64,000 bases of DNA from Clostridiales bacterium (GTDB lineage: Bacteria; Bacillota; Clostridia; Oscillospirales; Oscillospiraceae): positions 1 to 64,000 of the forward strand of contig CABIYX010000010.1 of the NCBI GenBank assembly GCA_902363045.1, written 5' to 3'. A program made the position numbers and the translations under genes. A model generated the notes under the pieces. The model ran no database searches. It saw only the letters and a program-made list of their open reading frames with translations, and was not told where the DNA came from. Each line of letters begins with the position of its first letter. The first letter of the stretch is position 1. Positions 8,582 through 16,789 of the stretch are shown here, in pieces.

Positions 8582-10081
8582 TTATACTACACCGGCGGGT
8601 AAATTGCCAGCCCTTTCCCGGTACTGCGCCCGTTTTTCAAAGTATTCCGCCACGACCTCCCGCTCGTCCAGCGGGAGGCTCACCCCCTGGACCTCCTGAA
8701 CGGTTTCATGTCCCTTGCCCGCCAGCACGATCACATCCCCCGGCCGCCCCTGGGCCAGGGCCCAGCGGATGGCCTGCTTCCGGTCTGGCTCCACATGGAC
8801 CTCCCCTCCGGGGCCGCCCATCCCGGCCAGAATATCCCGGATGATGGCCCACGGCTCCTCCGTCCTGGGGTTGTCGGAGGTGATCACCGCCACATCCGCC
8901 AGCTCCCGGACCACGCCGCCCATGATGGGCCGTTTGGTCCGGTCCCGGTCCCCGCCGCAGCCGAACAGGCAGATCAGCCGGCCGGCGGTGAAGTCCCTGG
9001 CGGTGAGCAGGACATTCTCCAGGGCGTTGGGAGTGTGGGCATAGTCAATGAGCACCGTATAGGCGGTGGGGACCGGAACCACCTCCACACGGCCCCGCAC
9101 CCCCTTGGCGCTCCGGAGGGAGGCGGCAATCTCCGCCAGCGTCAGCCCCAGGCAAAGCCCGCAGGAGACGGCGGCCAGAGCGTTGTAGATGGTGAAGCCC
9201 CCGGGTATGGGCAGGTGGATCCGCTGAATCTCCTCCCGGCTCACCGCCTCAAACTCCACATGGCCGGGAAACAGCCGGATATTTTTGGCCGTGAGGCCGG
9301 CCGCGTCCTTGTTCTCCGAGTAGGTGAACGCGGGGCACTCCACCCGCTCCCCATACCACCGGCCCGCCGGGTCGTCCAGGTTCAGCACCGCCCTCCGGCA
9401 CTGCCGGAACAGAAGGCCCTTGGCCTGGCGGTATGCCTCCATGCTCCCGTGGTAGTCCAGGTGGTCCTGGGTCAGGTTGGTGAACACCCCCGCGTCGAAC
9501 TCCAGCCCCTCCACCCGGTGCTGGACCAGGGCGTGGGAGGACACCTCCATCACCACATGGGTGCAGCCCCCATCCGCCATACGGCGCAGCAGGCCCTGAA
9601 GCTCATAGCTCTCCGGCGTGGTGCGCCCCGCCGGGAGGATCTCGTCCCCCACCATGTTCTGGACGGTTCCGATCAGCCCCACCCGGGTCCGCAGCACCGT
9701 TTCCAGCATATCCTTGATGAGAAAGGCGGTGGTGGTCTTCCCGTTGGTCCCGGTTACCCCCACCAGGGTCAGCCCCTCCGCCGGCCGGCCGAACCAGTTG
9801 GCCGACAGAAGGGCCAGGGCCCGCCTGGGATCCGGGGTCACCAGCCAGGGCCCATCCTCCTCCGGGCGTTCCCGGCAGAGGACGGCGGCCGCCCCCCGGT
9901 CCAGGGCCTCCCGGATGTGCCGGGCCCCGTCATCCCGGGCCCCGGGAAGGGCCGCGAACAGGGCCCCGGGCTTTATGGTCCGTGTGTCATAGGATATGGA
10001 ATTTATTTCCATATCAAGATCAGGAGTCTCCCCCGTGAGGGGGACGCTGCGCAAAAGTTCCCACAGCTTCACATACATCAC
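8582..10081 (-). CDS. murE: UDP-MurNAc-tripeptide synthetase MurE (meso-DAP type)
   Basis: 499 residues. The ATP-binding P-loop is TGTNGKTTT (about 110-118), followed by Mur-ligase central and C-terminal domains. The motif DNPRTEEP in the C-terminal domain contains the DNPR signature of meso-diaminopimelate-adding MurE, so the peptidoglycan is predicted to be DAP-type. The first codons GTG-ATG-TAT-GTG offer several starts. GAGGGG is best spaced from the GTG at 10072. It follows ftsI by 47 nt. Confidence 0.95.
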   Translation of the reverse strand: MMYVKLWELLRSVPLTGETPDLDMEINSISYDTRTIKPGALFAALPGARDDGARHIREALDRGAAAVLCRERPEEDGPWLVTPDPRRALALLSANWFGRPAEGLTLVGVTGTNGKTTTAFLIKDMLETVLRTRVGLIGTVQNMVGDEILPAGRTTPESYELQGLLRRMADGGCTHVVMEVSSHALVQHRVEGLEFDAGVFTNLTQDHLDYHGSMEAYRQAKGLLFRQCRRAVLNLDDPAGRWYGERVECPAFTYSENKDAAGLTAKNIRLFPGHVEFEAVSREEIQRIHLPIPGGFTIYNALAAVSCGLCLGLTLAEIAASLRSAKGVRGRVEVVPVPTAYTVLIDYAHTPNALENVLLTARDFTAGRLICLFGCGGDRDRTKRPIMGGVVRELADVAVITSDNPRTEEPWAIIRDILAGMGGPGGEVHVEPDRKQAIRWALAQGRPGDVIVLAGKGHETVQEVQGVSLPLDEREVVAEYFEKRAQYRERAGNLPAGVV

Positions 10082-10128
10082 CCCTCACGGGTGAGTTTCA
10101 TTCTCTCTAAGCCTTGCTGTGCCGGCGG

Positions 10129-12591
10129 CTAATTGATCCCGGCGTAGCCGTCCTCCGTGACGGTTGCGAACTGGACGTCCACAACGGTGCCGATGGCCGC
10201 GGGCTCTCCGGCGGCCACGCTCTGGCTCTCCGCCTTGGAGGTATTGCTGTAAAAGGTGCTGGTCCCCACGGCGTGCATGAAGAATCCGGACTCCTCCAGC
10301 CGCTTTTTCGCGGTCTCATAGCTCAGTCCCACGATGTTGGGCACTGTCCCTGTCTCCTCCGGCTGGGCTCCGCCCAGATAGAGGATCACCGCGGAGCCCC
10401 CGGGCACCGCCGCGCCGGCGGCGGGGACCTGGGCGGTCACCACATCCCCCGTGCCCACGGTGCGGTAGGTCAGTCCTTTTTTCTCCAGCCGGGCCGCCGC
10501 GTCGGCCACGGAGTAGCCCACCGCCTGGGGAGTGCTCACGTTCACCGCCGCAGACTCCTCCTGGCTGTACTGCTTCTCCACCCCCATATAGTCCAGGATC
10601 TGGGCGATCAGCTTGCCGGCCTGGGGGGCCGCCATGTTGCCGCCGCTGATGTAGACGCCGGTGGTGCCGTATTTGCTGCCGGGGGAGGCCTCCTGGGGCT
10701 TGTCATAGGCCAGCAGGACAATGACCTGGGGGTCATCCGCCGGGGCGAAGCCCATAAAGGAGACGATGGTCCGCCCCTCCTCGTCGGTCTCGGAGGAACC
10801 GGTCTTGCCGCCGATGCGGTAGCCCGCCTGATAGGCGTTCCCGCCGGTGCCCTCGGACACCACGCTCTCCAGAATGGCCCGGGCCCGGTCGCTGCTCTCC
10901 TGGCTGACGACCTGCCGGGTGAGGGTGGGCTCCGTATTCTGGAGCACCGCGCCGCTGGCGTCGGTGATGGACTGGACCACATAGGGCTGATACAGGTTTC
11001 CGCCGTTGATGACGGCAGAGAAGGCGGTGATCATTTGCAGAGGGGTCACAGTGAAGCGCTGGCCGAAGGAGGCAGTGGCCAGGGACAGGTAGCCCTCCAG
11101 AGAGGTGATATATTCCCGGCCCCAGTCCTGCCCCTTCTCCTCGCCGGGCAGGTCGATCCCCGTCACCTCCGTCATGCCGAAGGCCTCAAAGTAATCGTAG
11201 AATTTCTCCGCCCCCAGCCGCTGGCCGATCATCATAAAGGCCGGGTTGCAGGAGTTCTGCACCGCCTCCGCCAGGGTCTGGTGTCCGTGCCCCTGCACCT
11301 TGGAGCAGTTGATCCGCACCCCGTTGACCATGTAGTAGCCCGGGCAGTCGAAGGTGGAGTTCTCATCCACCACGCCCTCCTCCAGGGCGGCGGCCAGCAC
11401 CAGGGCCTTGAAGGTGGAGCCCGGCTCGTACGGCTCCCGGATGGCCTTGTTCCGCCACTGGGTCTCCCGCGCCTTCGCGGCCGCCTGGGCGGCGGCCTGC
11501 TCCTGAAGCTCCGCGTCGGTACTCTGCTCCTCCGCGGGCTTCTGGGCGTTCTCCGCCTTGAGCTGCTCATAGAAGCCCGGGACGTCCGCCTGGATCTCCT
11601 CCTGGAGCAGGCTGTCCGTCACGGCGGAGTAGCTGTTGGGGTCGAACTCCGGGGAGCTGGCCATGGCCAGGACAGCCCCGGTCTTGGGGTCCATCACCAC
11701 ACAGAAGCCGCCGTTGCGCACGTCGTACGCCTGGATCCCGGTCTCGATGGCCTGCTCGGCATAGGCCTGGATGGTGCTGTCCAGGGTCAGGGTCAGGTCA
11801 TAGCCGTTGACCGCGTCGATGTAGTTGGAGTAGCTGTTGTACATCTCCACATTTTTTGCTGTTTTTCCCGTGACCACCCGGCCGGGGATGCCCTTGAGCA
11901 CATCCTCATAGCCGGCCTCCAGGCCGTACACGCCCCCTTCGGTGTTGACAAAGCCCAGCACCTGAGAGGCCAGGGCGGAGAAGGGGTAGTACCGCTTCGT
12001 ACTGGGGGTGAGGTAGAGGTAATAGGCGGTCTTGTTCTCCTCGATGAAGGCCCGGATGGACTCGGCCTCCCCCTCCTCCACATTGGTCAGCAGCACCTCA
12101 TACTGGGAGTTCTCCTTCTCCAGCCGCCGCTCCAGATCCGCCCGGTCCAGGTCCGGACGGATGGCGCACAGGCCGTCCGCCACCTCGTCCCGCTTCCGCT
12201 GGATCTCCGCCTGATAGGCGCTCTGGTCCAGCTTTCCATCCTCGTCCTCAAAGTCGTCCTTGTCCACGCTGTTGATCAGATCCTTCGGAGCCAGGATCAG
12301 GTTGTAGACGGTGGCCGACATGGCCATCACCTCGCCGTTGGCGTCCAAGATGTCCCCCCGGTGGGCCGCAACGGCCACATCCATCAGCTGCTGCTCAGCG
12401 GCCTTCTGCTGATAGAAGTCGTGGTCCTGGATGGAGATGTTCCACAGCTGCACCATCAGCGGGATGAAAAAGCCCACCCCGCATATCAGCATCAGGATCA
12501 CGGTGCGGCGGAACACCATCCGCTTAGAGATCCGGCTCTGTTCCGGCTGGCTGCCGTTCCGGCGGTCCCGCTCTTCCCTTTGACGACCCAC
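10129..12591 (-). CDS. ftsI: Class B penicillin-binding protein with two PASTA domains (FtsI/SpoVD-like)
   Basis: 820 residues from a GTG start with GGAGG 7 nt upstream. One N-terminal membrane anchor (about 27-47), PBP dimerisation domain, then transpeptidase with STFK (about 391), SCN (about 447) and KTG (about 598). Two PASTA domains form the C-terminus (about 684-820). It crosslinks septal peptidoglycan together with FtsW. B. subtilis has two genes here (pbpB and spoVD). This window has one, so it may serve both vegetative and sporulation division (inference). An Ala/Gln/Glu-rich insertion lies just before the SxxK motif. Confidence 0.93.
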   Translation of the reverse strand: MGRQREERDRRNGSQPEQSRISKRMVFRRTVILMLICGVGFFIPLMVQLWNISIQDHDFYQQKAAEQQLMDVAVAAHRGDILDANGEVMAMSATVYNLILAPKDLINSVDKDDFEDEDGKLDQSAYQAEIQRKRDEVADGLCAIRPDLDRADLERRLEKENSQYEVLLTNVEEGEAESIRAFIEENKTAYYLYLTPSTKRYYPFSALASQVLGFVNTEGGVYGLEAGYEDVLKGIPGRVVTGKTAKNVEMYNSYSNYIDAVNGYDLTLTLDSTIQAYAEQAIETGIQAYDVRNGGFCVVMDPKTGAVLAMASSPEFDPNSYSAVTDSLLQEEIQADVPGFYEQLKAENAQKPAEEQSTDAELQEQAAAQAAAKARETQWRNKAIREPYEPGSTFKALVLAAALEEGVVDENSTFDCPGYYMVNGVRINCSKVQGHGHQTLAEAVQNSCNPAFMMIGQRLGAEKFYDYFEAFGMTEVTGIDLPGEEKGQDWGREYITSLEGYLSLATASFGQRFTVTPLQMITAFSAVINGGNLYQPYVVQSITDASGAVLQNTEPTLTRQVVSQESSDRARAILESVVSEGTGGNAYQAGYRIGGKTGSSETDEEGRTIVSFMGFAPADDPQVIVLLAYDKPQEASPGSKYGTTGVYISGGNMAAPQAGKLIAQILDYMGVEKQYSQEESAAVNVSTPQAVGYSVADAAARLEKKGLTYRTVGTGDVVTAQVPAAGAAVPGGSAVILYLGGAQPEETGTVPNIVGLSYETAKKRLEESGFFMHAVGTSTFYSNTSKAESQSVAAGEPAAIGTVVDVQFATVTEDGYAGIN

Positions 12592-12719
12592 GCAGGTTCC
12601 TCCTCTCTCCCCATCGGGAGAAAAATCTCTCTTCTGACATCAGAAGGGCGCAGGGAAGTCGCCTTCCCGCGCCCTTTATCTCTGTCCCGCTCCTTCTCTG
12701 GCTCTACTATATGGCCGCG

Positions 12720-13286
12720 TCAGCGGAAATATTCAGTCAGCTCACGCACAATGTTTTTCAGCCCCTGGAGCGCGCCCCGCACGCCGGAGGCGGTCTCCTC
12801 CTCCCCGTACAGCACCACGCTGTCCGGCTCAGACAGGTCCAGATAGACAATCTGCTCCTCTGTGGGGCGTACCATCGTGTCCCCCACCGCGGCCTGGATC
12901 CGCTCCATGTCAAAGACCTGCTCATACCGGGCGGACAGGGTGACATTCTCCGCCTGAAGGGTCTTGAGGTCGTTCCGAAGGGTGACCACCGCGTCATTGG
13001 CTACCACGAACTGGGCATAGCTGAACATCAGCAGGGCGGCAAAGACGCCCACCGCGGCAAAGCCGATCACCGCGAAGGGAGAGACCTCCCCCGCCTCCCG
13101 CACCTGTACCCTGGTGCGGGTGAGGGTCCGCTCCCGAGTGCGGGGACGGACCTTGGGCCTCGGCTGGAGGGTGGACTCCCGGCCGGGCGCCCGGACCGCG
13201 CTGCCATCGTACGCGGGGGCATAGGCGACGCTTCCATAGGTGCGGTATGTACTGTTGCTGCGATGGCGGCTGGCCATTCCACTCAC
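12720..13286 (-). CDS. ftsL: FtsL-like septum protein
   Basis: 188 residues from GTG 13286, with GAGGAG 6 nt upstream. An ATG three codons later is also possible. A long basic, low-complexity cytoplasmic tail (1-68) is followed by one membrane helix (about 70-92) and a short coiled coil rich in Leu/Asn (about 95-125). Sequence similarity in this family is poor. The call rests on topology and on position between rsmH and ftsI, where ftsL always lies. FtsL bridges DivIC/DivIB and the FtsWI synthase. The cytoplasmic tail is longer than usual. Confidence 0.78.
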   Translation of the reverse strand: MSGMASRHRSNSTYRTYGSVAYAPAYDGSAVRAPGRESTLQPRPKVRPRTRERTLTRTRVQVREAGEVSPFAVIGFAAVGVFAALLMFSYAQFVVANDAVVTLRNDLKTLQAENVTLSARYEQVFDMERIQAAVGDTMVRPTEEQIVYLDLSEPDSVVLYGEEETASGVRGALQGLKNIVRELTEYFR

Positions 13287-13311
13287 TCCATTCTCCTCAT
13301 TGTCTCTTCTC

Positions 13312-14289
13312 TCACGGCTGGCCCGGCGCTTTGTACCGGACGTCCGGGTCCTTCAGCTTTTCCGCCACCCGCAGCTTGGCGCTGCGGGCCCGGGGGTTCT
13401 CCTCCACCTCCCGCTCCGAGGGCAGGATGGGCTTTCGGGACACCAGGCGCACATCCGGCGTCTTTCCGCACACACACACAGGAAAATCCGGCGGGCAGGT
13501 GCAGCCCCGGGCAAACGCGGCCAAGCCGGTCTTGACGATCCGGTCCTCCAGGGAGTGGAAGGTGATCACCGCCAGCCGTCCGCCCCGGTTCAGCCGGGGG
13601 ACGGCCGACTGGACCATCCGGTCCACGCTGGCCAGCTCGTCGTTGACGGCGATGCGGATGGCCTGAAAGCTCCGCTTAGCCGGATGCTGTTTCTCTTTTA
13701 AAGCTCTGGCGGGCATCCCGCTGCGGATGACGTCCACCAGCTCCAAGGTCGTTTCAATGGGCTTGTCCGCCCGGCGGCGGACGATGGAGGCGGCAATGGA
13801 GGCGGCATAGCGCTCCTCGCCGTACTGGGTCAGGATGCGCCGCAGCTCCTCCTGGCTCCACCCGTTCACCACGTCGGCGGCGCTCAGGCCCTGGTCCCGG
13901 TCCATACGCATATCCAATGGGGCGTCCGCCATGTAGGAGAAGCCCCGGGAGCCGTCATCCAGCTGGGGGGAGGACACCCCCAGGTCAAACAGCATCCCGT
14001 CCACGCCGTCCAGCTCCAGCCCGTCCAGGATCCCGCTCAGCTGGTCAAAATTGCTGTGGACCAGGGTCACACGGTCCATCCACGGAGCCAGCCGCTCCTG
14101 GGCGGCGTCCAGCGCCGCCTGGTCCCGGTCCACGCAGATCAGCCGCCCGGTGGTCAGCCGCCGGGCGATCTCCCGGCTGTGTCCCGCCCGGCCCAGCGTT
14201 CCGTCCAGATAGACGCCCTCCGGCCGGATGGCCAGGGCCTGGATACACTCGTCCAGCAGCACCGGACGGTGGGTAAATGTTTCACTCAT
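13312..14289 (-). CDS. rsmH: 16S rRNA (cytosine1402-N4)-methyltransferase RsmH
   Basis: 325 residues with the start at 14289 (MSETFTHRPVLLDE), 1 nt after the mraZ stop. An ATG at 14307 would overlap mraZ by 17 nt and adds six residues unlike the family N-terminus. RsmH motifs are HRPVLLDE, the SAM-binding DGTLGRAGHS and GGRLAVITFHSLEDRIVK, plus the cysteine motif CTCPPDFPVCVCG. It methylates C1402 in the decoding centre of 16S rRNA. Second gene of the dcw operon. Confidence 0.95.
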   Translation of the reverse strand: MSETFTHRPVLLDECIQALAIRPEGVYLDGTLGRAGHSREIARRLTTGRLICVDRDQAALDAAQERLAPWMDRVTLVHSNFDQLSGILDGLELDGVDGMLFDLGVSSPQLDDGSRGFSYMADAPLDMRMDRDQGLSAADVVNGWSQEELRRILTQYGEERYAASIAASIVRRRADKPIETTLELVDVIRSGMPARALKEKQHPAKRSFQAIRIAVNDELASVDRMVQSAVPRLNRGGRLAVITFHSLEDRIVKTGLAAFARGCTCPPDFPVCVCGKTPDVRLVSRKPILPSEREVEENPRARSAKLRVAEKLKDPDVRYKAPGQP

Positions 14290-14290
14290 C

Positions 14291-14704
14291 TCAGAACCCC
14301 AACTCACTCATACAGGCCGCCATCTTCTCCGGCGTCATTTCCTCCTCGTCCTGGTACCACAGCTGGGCGCTCCAGATCTCCGCCCGGTCGTTGACGCCCA
14401 GGATCACCGCGTCCTTCTCCAGCTGCGCGTAGCGGCGCAGCTTCTGGGGGATCACGATCCGCCCCTGACTGTCCAGCTCACACTTCACCGCGTTGGCAAA
14501 CAGGGGACGCATGACCTTGGACTGTGTCATAGGGAGGGAGGCAAACTTTTCTGTAAATTTATCCCAGGTACTCTGGGGATAGATGGCCAGGCAGGTGTCG
14601 ATGCCCATAGCCAGGTAGAAGGTGACGCCCAGCTCCTCCCGGAGCTTGGCGGGGATGAACAGACGGCCTTTGGCATCGATGCTGTGCTCGTATGTGCCGG
14701 TCAT
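14291..14704 (-). CDS. mraZ: Transcriptional regulator MraZ
   Basis: 137 residues from ATG 14704, preceded by GGGGGAGAGGTG at correct spacing. The protein begins MTGTYEHSIDAKGRLFIPAK, the first of two AbrB-like swapped-hairpin domains. The second contains ELDSQGRIVIPQKLR. MraZ is the founding gene of the dcw operon and binds repeats in its own promoter to modulate the operon. Upstream codons to 14755 are open but lack family similarity and contain the Shine-Dalgarno, so the longer reading was rejected. Confidence 0.94.
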   Translation of the reverse strand: MTGTYEHSIDAKGRLFIPAKLREELGVTFYLAMGIDTCLAIYPQSTWDKFTEKFASLPMTQSKVMRPLFANAVKCELDSQGRIVIPQKLRRYAQLEKDAVILGVNDRAEIWSAQLWYQDEEEMTPEKMAACMSELGF

Positions 14705-14750
14705 CCGCGTCACCTCTCCCCCACTTTGCTCTCTTTTTATGGGGAGGCGC

Positions 14751-14766
14751 ACCACTTTCCTCCACC
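14751..14766 (-). promoter_or_regulatory. Putative MraZ operator repeats
   Basis: On the minus strand GTGGAGGAAAGTGG carries GTGG units 10 bp apart, between the promoter and the mraZ start. MraZ is known to bind GTGG-containing direct repeats at about 10-bp spacing near its own promoter. A third, looser AAAGTGGGGG follows at about 14718-14727. Binding is inferred. Confidence 0.45.
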
Positions 14767-14775
14767 CTTGTTTTC

Positions 14776-14804
14776 AGTATAAAAGCTGTTGACATAAAAA
14801 GCAA
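14776..14804 (-). promoter_or_regulatory. dcw operon (mraZ) promoter TTGCTT-17-TATACT
   Basis: TTGCTT (14799-14804) and TATACT (14776-14781) on the minus strand are 17 bp apart, about 72 nt upstream of mraZ. This is the only convincing promoter found ahead of the mraZ to ftsQ run. Confidence 0.7.
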
Positions 14805-14831
14805 CCCTTTTTTTCAATTTTGCACAGAAAA

Positions 14832-14854
14832 AAACCGCAGGATCCCTGCGGTTT
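14832..14854. terminator. Orphan hairpin terminator
   Basis: A perfect 10-bp stem (14832-14841 with 14845-14854). On the minus strand it runs straight into a T tract. On the plus strand it is followed by CGCCCCTTTTTT. No gene lies to its right on the minus strand, so it either ends an unseen small RNA from 14.86-15.0 kb or stops read-through towards the mraZ promoter. The 14805-15060 gap holds no gene. Confidence 0.5.
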
Positions 14855-14995
14855 CGCCCCTTTTTTGCATTAAAACATACGTTCTATTCATTAAAGGGAG
14901 TCTCTCCCACCCCGAAGCTTTTTGTGTGATAGATCCCAGCCTGCCACTACATCTTGTGTTTCGTGATTTCTACTATGGAGGCCCGCAGCTTTTCG

Positions 14996-15024
14996 TTGCG
15001 GCGGGAGCCCGGTTGTGGTAGACT
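14996..15024 (+). promoter_or_regulatory. Promoter of the uracil-DNA glycosylase gene
   Basis: TTGCGG (14996-15001), a 17-bp spacer and TAGACT (15019-15024), 36 nt before the ATG at 15061. Confidence 0.5.
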
Positions 15025-15060
15025 GGACACACAGTACAGAGAAAAGCGAGGGGACCTGTT

Positions 15061-15633
15061 ATGCTGGATTGGTCAGAGCTGGAGGCCCAGTGCCTCTCCT
15101 GTCAGCGGTGCGCGCTGGCGGACACCCGGCACCATGTGGTATTCGGCGTGGGCGTCCGGAACGCGGAGGTCATGTTCATTGGAGAGGGCCCCGGCGAAAA
15201 TGAGGACCTCCAGGGTCAGCCCTTTGTGGGGCGGGGCGGCCAGCTGCTGGACGAGATGCTGGAGCTCATCGATCTGAGCCGGGAGAAAAACGTGTACATC
15301 GCCAACATCGTCAAATGCCGTCCTCCTCAAAACCGGGACCCTCTGAATACGGAGCAGGACGCCTGTATTGACTACCTTCGCAACCAGGTGGCCCTCATCC
15401 GTCCAAAGATCATCGTCTGTCTGGGGCGGATCGCCGCCATGCGTCTCATCAAGCCTGATTTCAAAATCACCCGGGAGCACGGTCTTTGGTTTGAAAAGTC
15501 CGGCGTGTCCATGATGGCCATGTTCCACCCCGCCGCCATCCTGCGGGACCCCGGCCGCCGTCCGGACGCCTTTCTGGATCTCAAGAGCCTCCAGGCCAGG
15601 ATCCGTGAGGTATGCACCCGCACCTACCAGTAA
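15061..15633 (+). CDS. Type-4 (Fe-S) uracil-DNA glycosylase
   Basis: 190 residues. Cysteines in CLSCQRC near the N-terminus plus those in VKCRPP and DACIDYL are placed like the four [4Fe-4S] ligands of family 4 UDGs. Active-site motif A is GEGPGENEDLQGQPFVGRGG and the C-terminal motif is MFHPAAILRDP. It excises uracil from DNA to start base-excision repair. GAGGGG lies 7 nt before the ATG. It is a single-gene unit between its promoter and the terminator at 15688. Confidence 0.92.
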   Translation: MLDWSELEAQCLSCQRCALADTRHHVVFGVGVRNAEVMFIGEGPGENEDLQGQPFVGRGGQLLDEMLELIDLSREKNVYIANIVKCRPPQNRDPLNTEQDACIDYLRNQVALIRPKIIVCLGRIAAMRLIKPDFKITREHGLWFEKSGVSMMAMFHPAAILRDPGRRPDAFLDLKSLQARIREVCTRTYQ

Positions 15634-15687
15634 AAGAGGAACGATTGCGGCCCCGCCCGGCCCACGCATCCCAACACCCACAGATAC

Positions 15688-15721
15688 AAAAAGCGGCACG
15701 GAATACTCCGCGCCGCTTTTT
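15688..15721. terminator. Bidirectional terminator between convergent genes
   Basis: A 10-bp stem, AAAAAGCGGC (15688-15697) with its complement (15712-15721), is flanked by A and T runs. It lies between the plus-strand glycosylase gene and the minus-strand membrane protein gene. Confidence 0.8.
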
Positions 15722-15790
15722 CTCTTTCCTGAAGATCCAGAACCGCCAGTATGACAGCAATTCCTAACTCCTAATTCCTAATTGACCGAA

Positions 15791-16558
15791 TCACATCATT
15801 TTCACGGTATAGTACACCAACAGGGCAAACAGCCAGGCCACCATGGCATACAGCAGGTAATAGGACAGCGCCCCTCCCACAAAAGCCGCAATGGCAATAG
15901 CGGCCAAGCTGATCACACAGCTGAGCAGCATCAGGGGGTAACCGGCCTCTGCCGGAAGCAGCTGTCCGGCCGCGCCGGGGAACAGGCGGCCGCCGTGGCC
16001 CTTCATCCAGAGCATCATCACAGCCAGAACCAGAATGACCGCCACCGCACCAATGGTGTAAACGCTGGAGGCACCGGCATGGCGGACAAACCACAGGCCC
16101 AGCACGCCCACGCCGCTCACCAGGGCGGACAGGAAAAACTCCCGCTGATACAGATAGTACACCAGAGCCAGCGCCGCCCAGGCGGGCACCAGCCAGAACA
16201 GCATCCGGACGCCGGACTCCTGAAACACCAGCGTAATCTGCGCGCAGAAGTACAGCGCGGTGGAGACCGCCGCCAGGCTCAGCTGAAGCCCGGCCTGGCC
16301 GCCCTGCTTCAGCCGCAGGGCCGTCCACACCACACAGGCGGCCAGCGCCGCCAGGCTGACCCACCGAAGGCCGTTGAGGGCCGCGCTGATGGCCAGCGCC
16401 AGATTGATCGACTCCGGCGTGGTGCGGAAGTTGATATAATACTTATTGACAAGGACCAGCAGGAACTCCAGGACGATGGCCGCGCCGACCCAAATCAAAG
16501 CTCGGTTCAGGTCTCGGTCCTCCTGGCGCCGCTGCGCCTCTCTCTCGTTATAATCCAT
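15791..16558 (-). CDS. Polytopic membrane protein of unknown function
   Basis: 255 residues. A charged N-terminal stretch (MDYNEREAQRRQEDRDLNRA) precedes about eight hydrophobic helices with short loops and a final VYYTVKMM. I do not recognise the family. There are no ATP-binding, transporter or enzyme motifs. It is monocistronic, with its own promoter (16650-16678) and a terminator shared with the convergent glycosylase gene. Conserved hydrophobic patterning and normal local codon use support a real gene. Confidence 0.75.
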   Translation of the reverse strand: MDYNEREAQRRQEDRDLNRALIWVGAAIVLEFLLVLVNKYYINFRTTPESINLALAISAALNGLRWVSLAALAACVVWTALRLKQGGQAGLQLSLAAVSTALYFCAQITLVFQESGVRMLFWLVPAWAALALVYYLYQREFFLSALVSGVGVLGLWFVRHAGASSVYTIGAVAVILVLAVMMLWMKGHGGRLFPGAAGQLLPAEAGYPLMLLSCVISLAAIAIAAFVGGALSYYLLYAMVAWLFALLVYYTVKMM

Positions 16559-16649
16559 GTGTTCTGATTCTCCTTGCTTGATGAGGCGGCTCCCGGCCGG
16601 TCCAGCCGGTTGGCCGTTTTCTGCACATTGAACATCCAGTCAATTTATT

Positions 16650-16678
16650 ATTTTACCAGAAGTCCAAAGGTTTTGCAA
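16650..16678 (-). promoter_or_regulatory. Promoter of the membrane protein gene
   Basis: On the minus strand TTGCAA (16673-16678), 17 bp, TAAAAT (16650-16655), about 90 nt upstream of the start at 16558. Confidence 0.6.
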
Positions 16679-16738
16679 CACAAAAAAAGGAAAAAACCGC
16701 ATTTGAGCGATTCCGGCACAAAAATGACGCAAAACGGC

Positions 16739-16767
16739 AAAAGCCGGGAGGGGACCTCCCGGCTTTT
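16739..16767 (-). terminator. Terminator of the ACT-hom-lysC operon
   Basis: A perfect 13-bp stem (16739-16751 with 16755-16767) with a GGA loop lies 22 nt after the lysC stop. On the minus strand it ends in TTTT. Confidence 0.85.
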
Positions 16768-16789
16768 CAGTCCGCAAAGCGGCGCTTGC

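Noticed and set aside
10114..12846. A 910-codon plus-strand open frame
   Set aside because: It is antisense to ftsI/PASTA PBP. High third-position GC opens long shadow frames. The composition is His/Gly/Val-rich, with no ribosome site and no motif.
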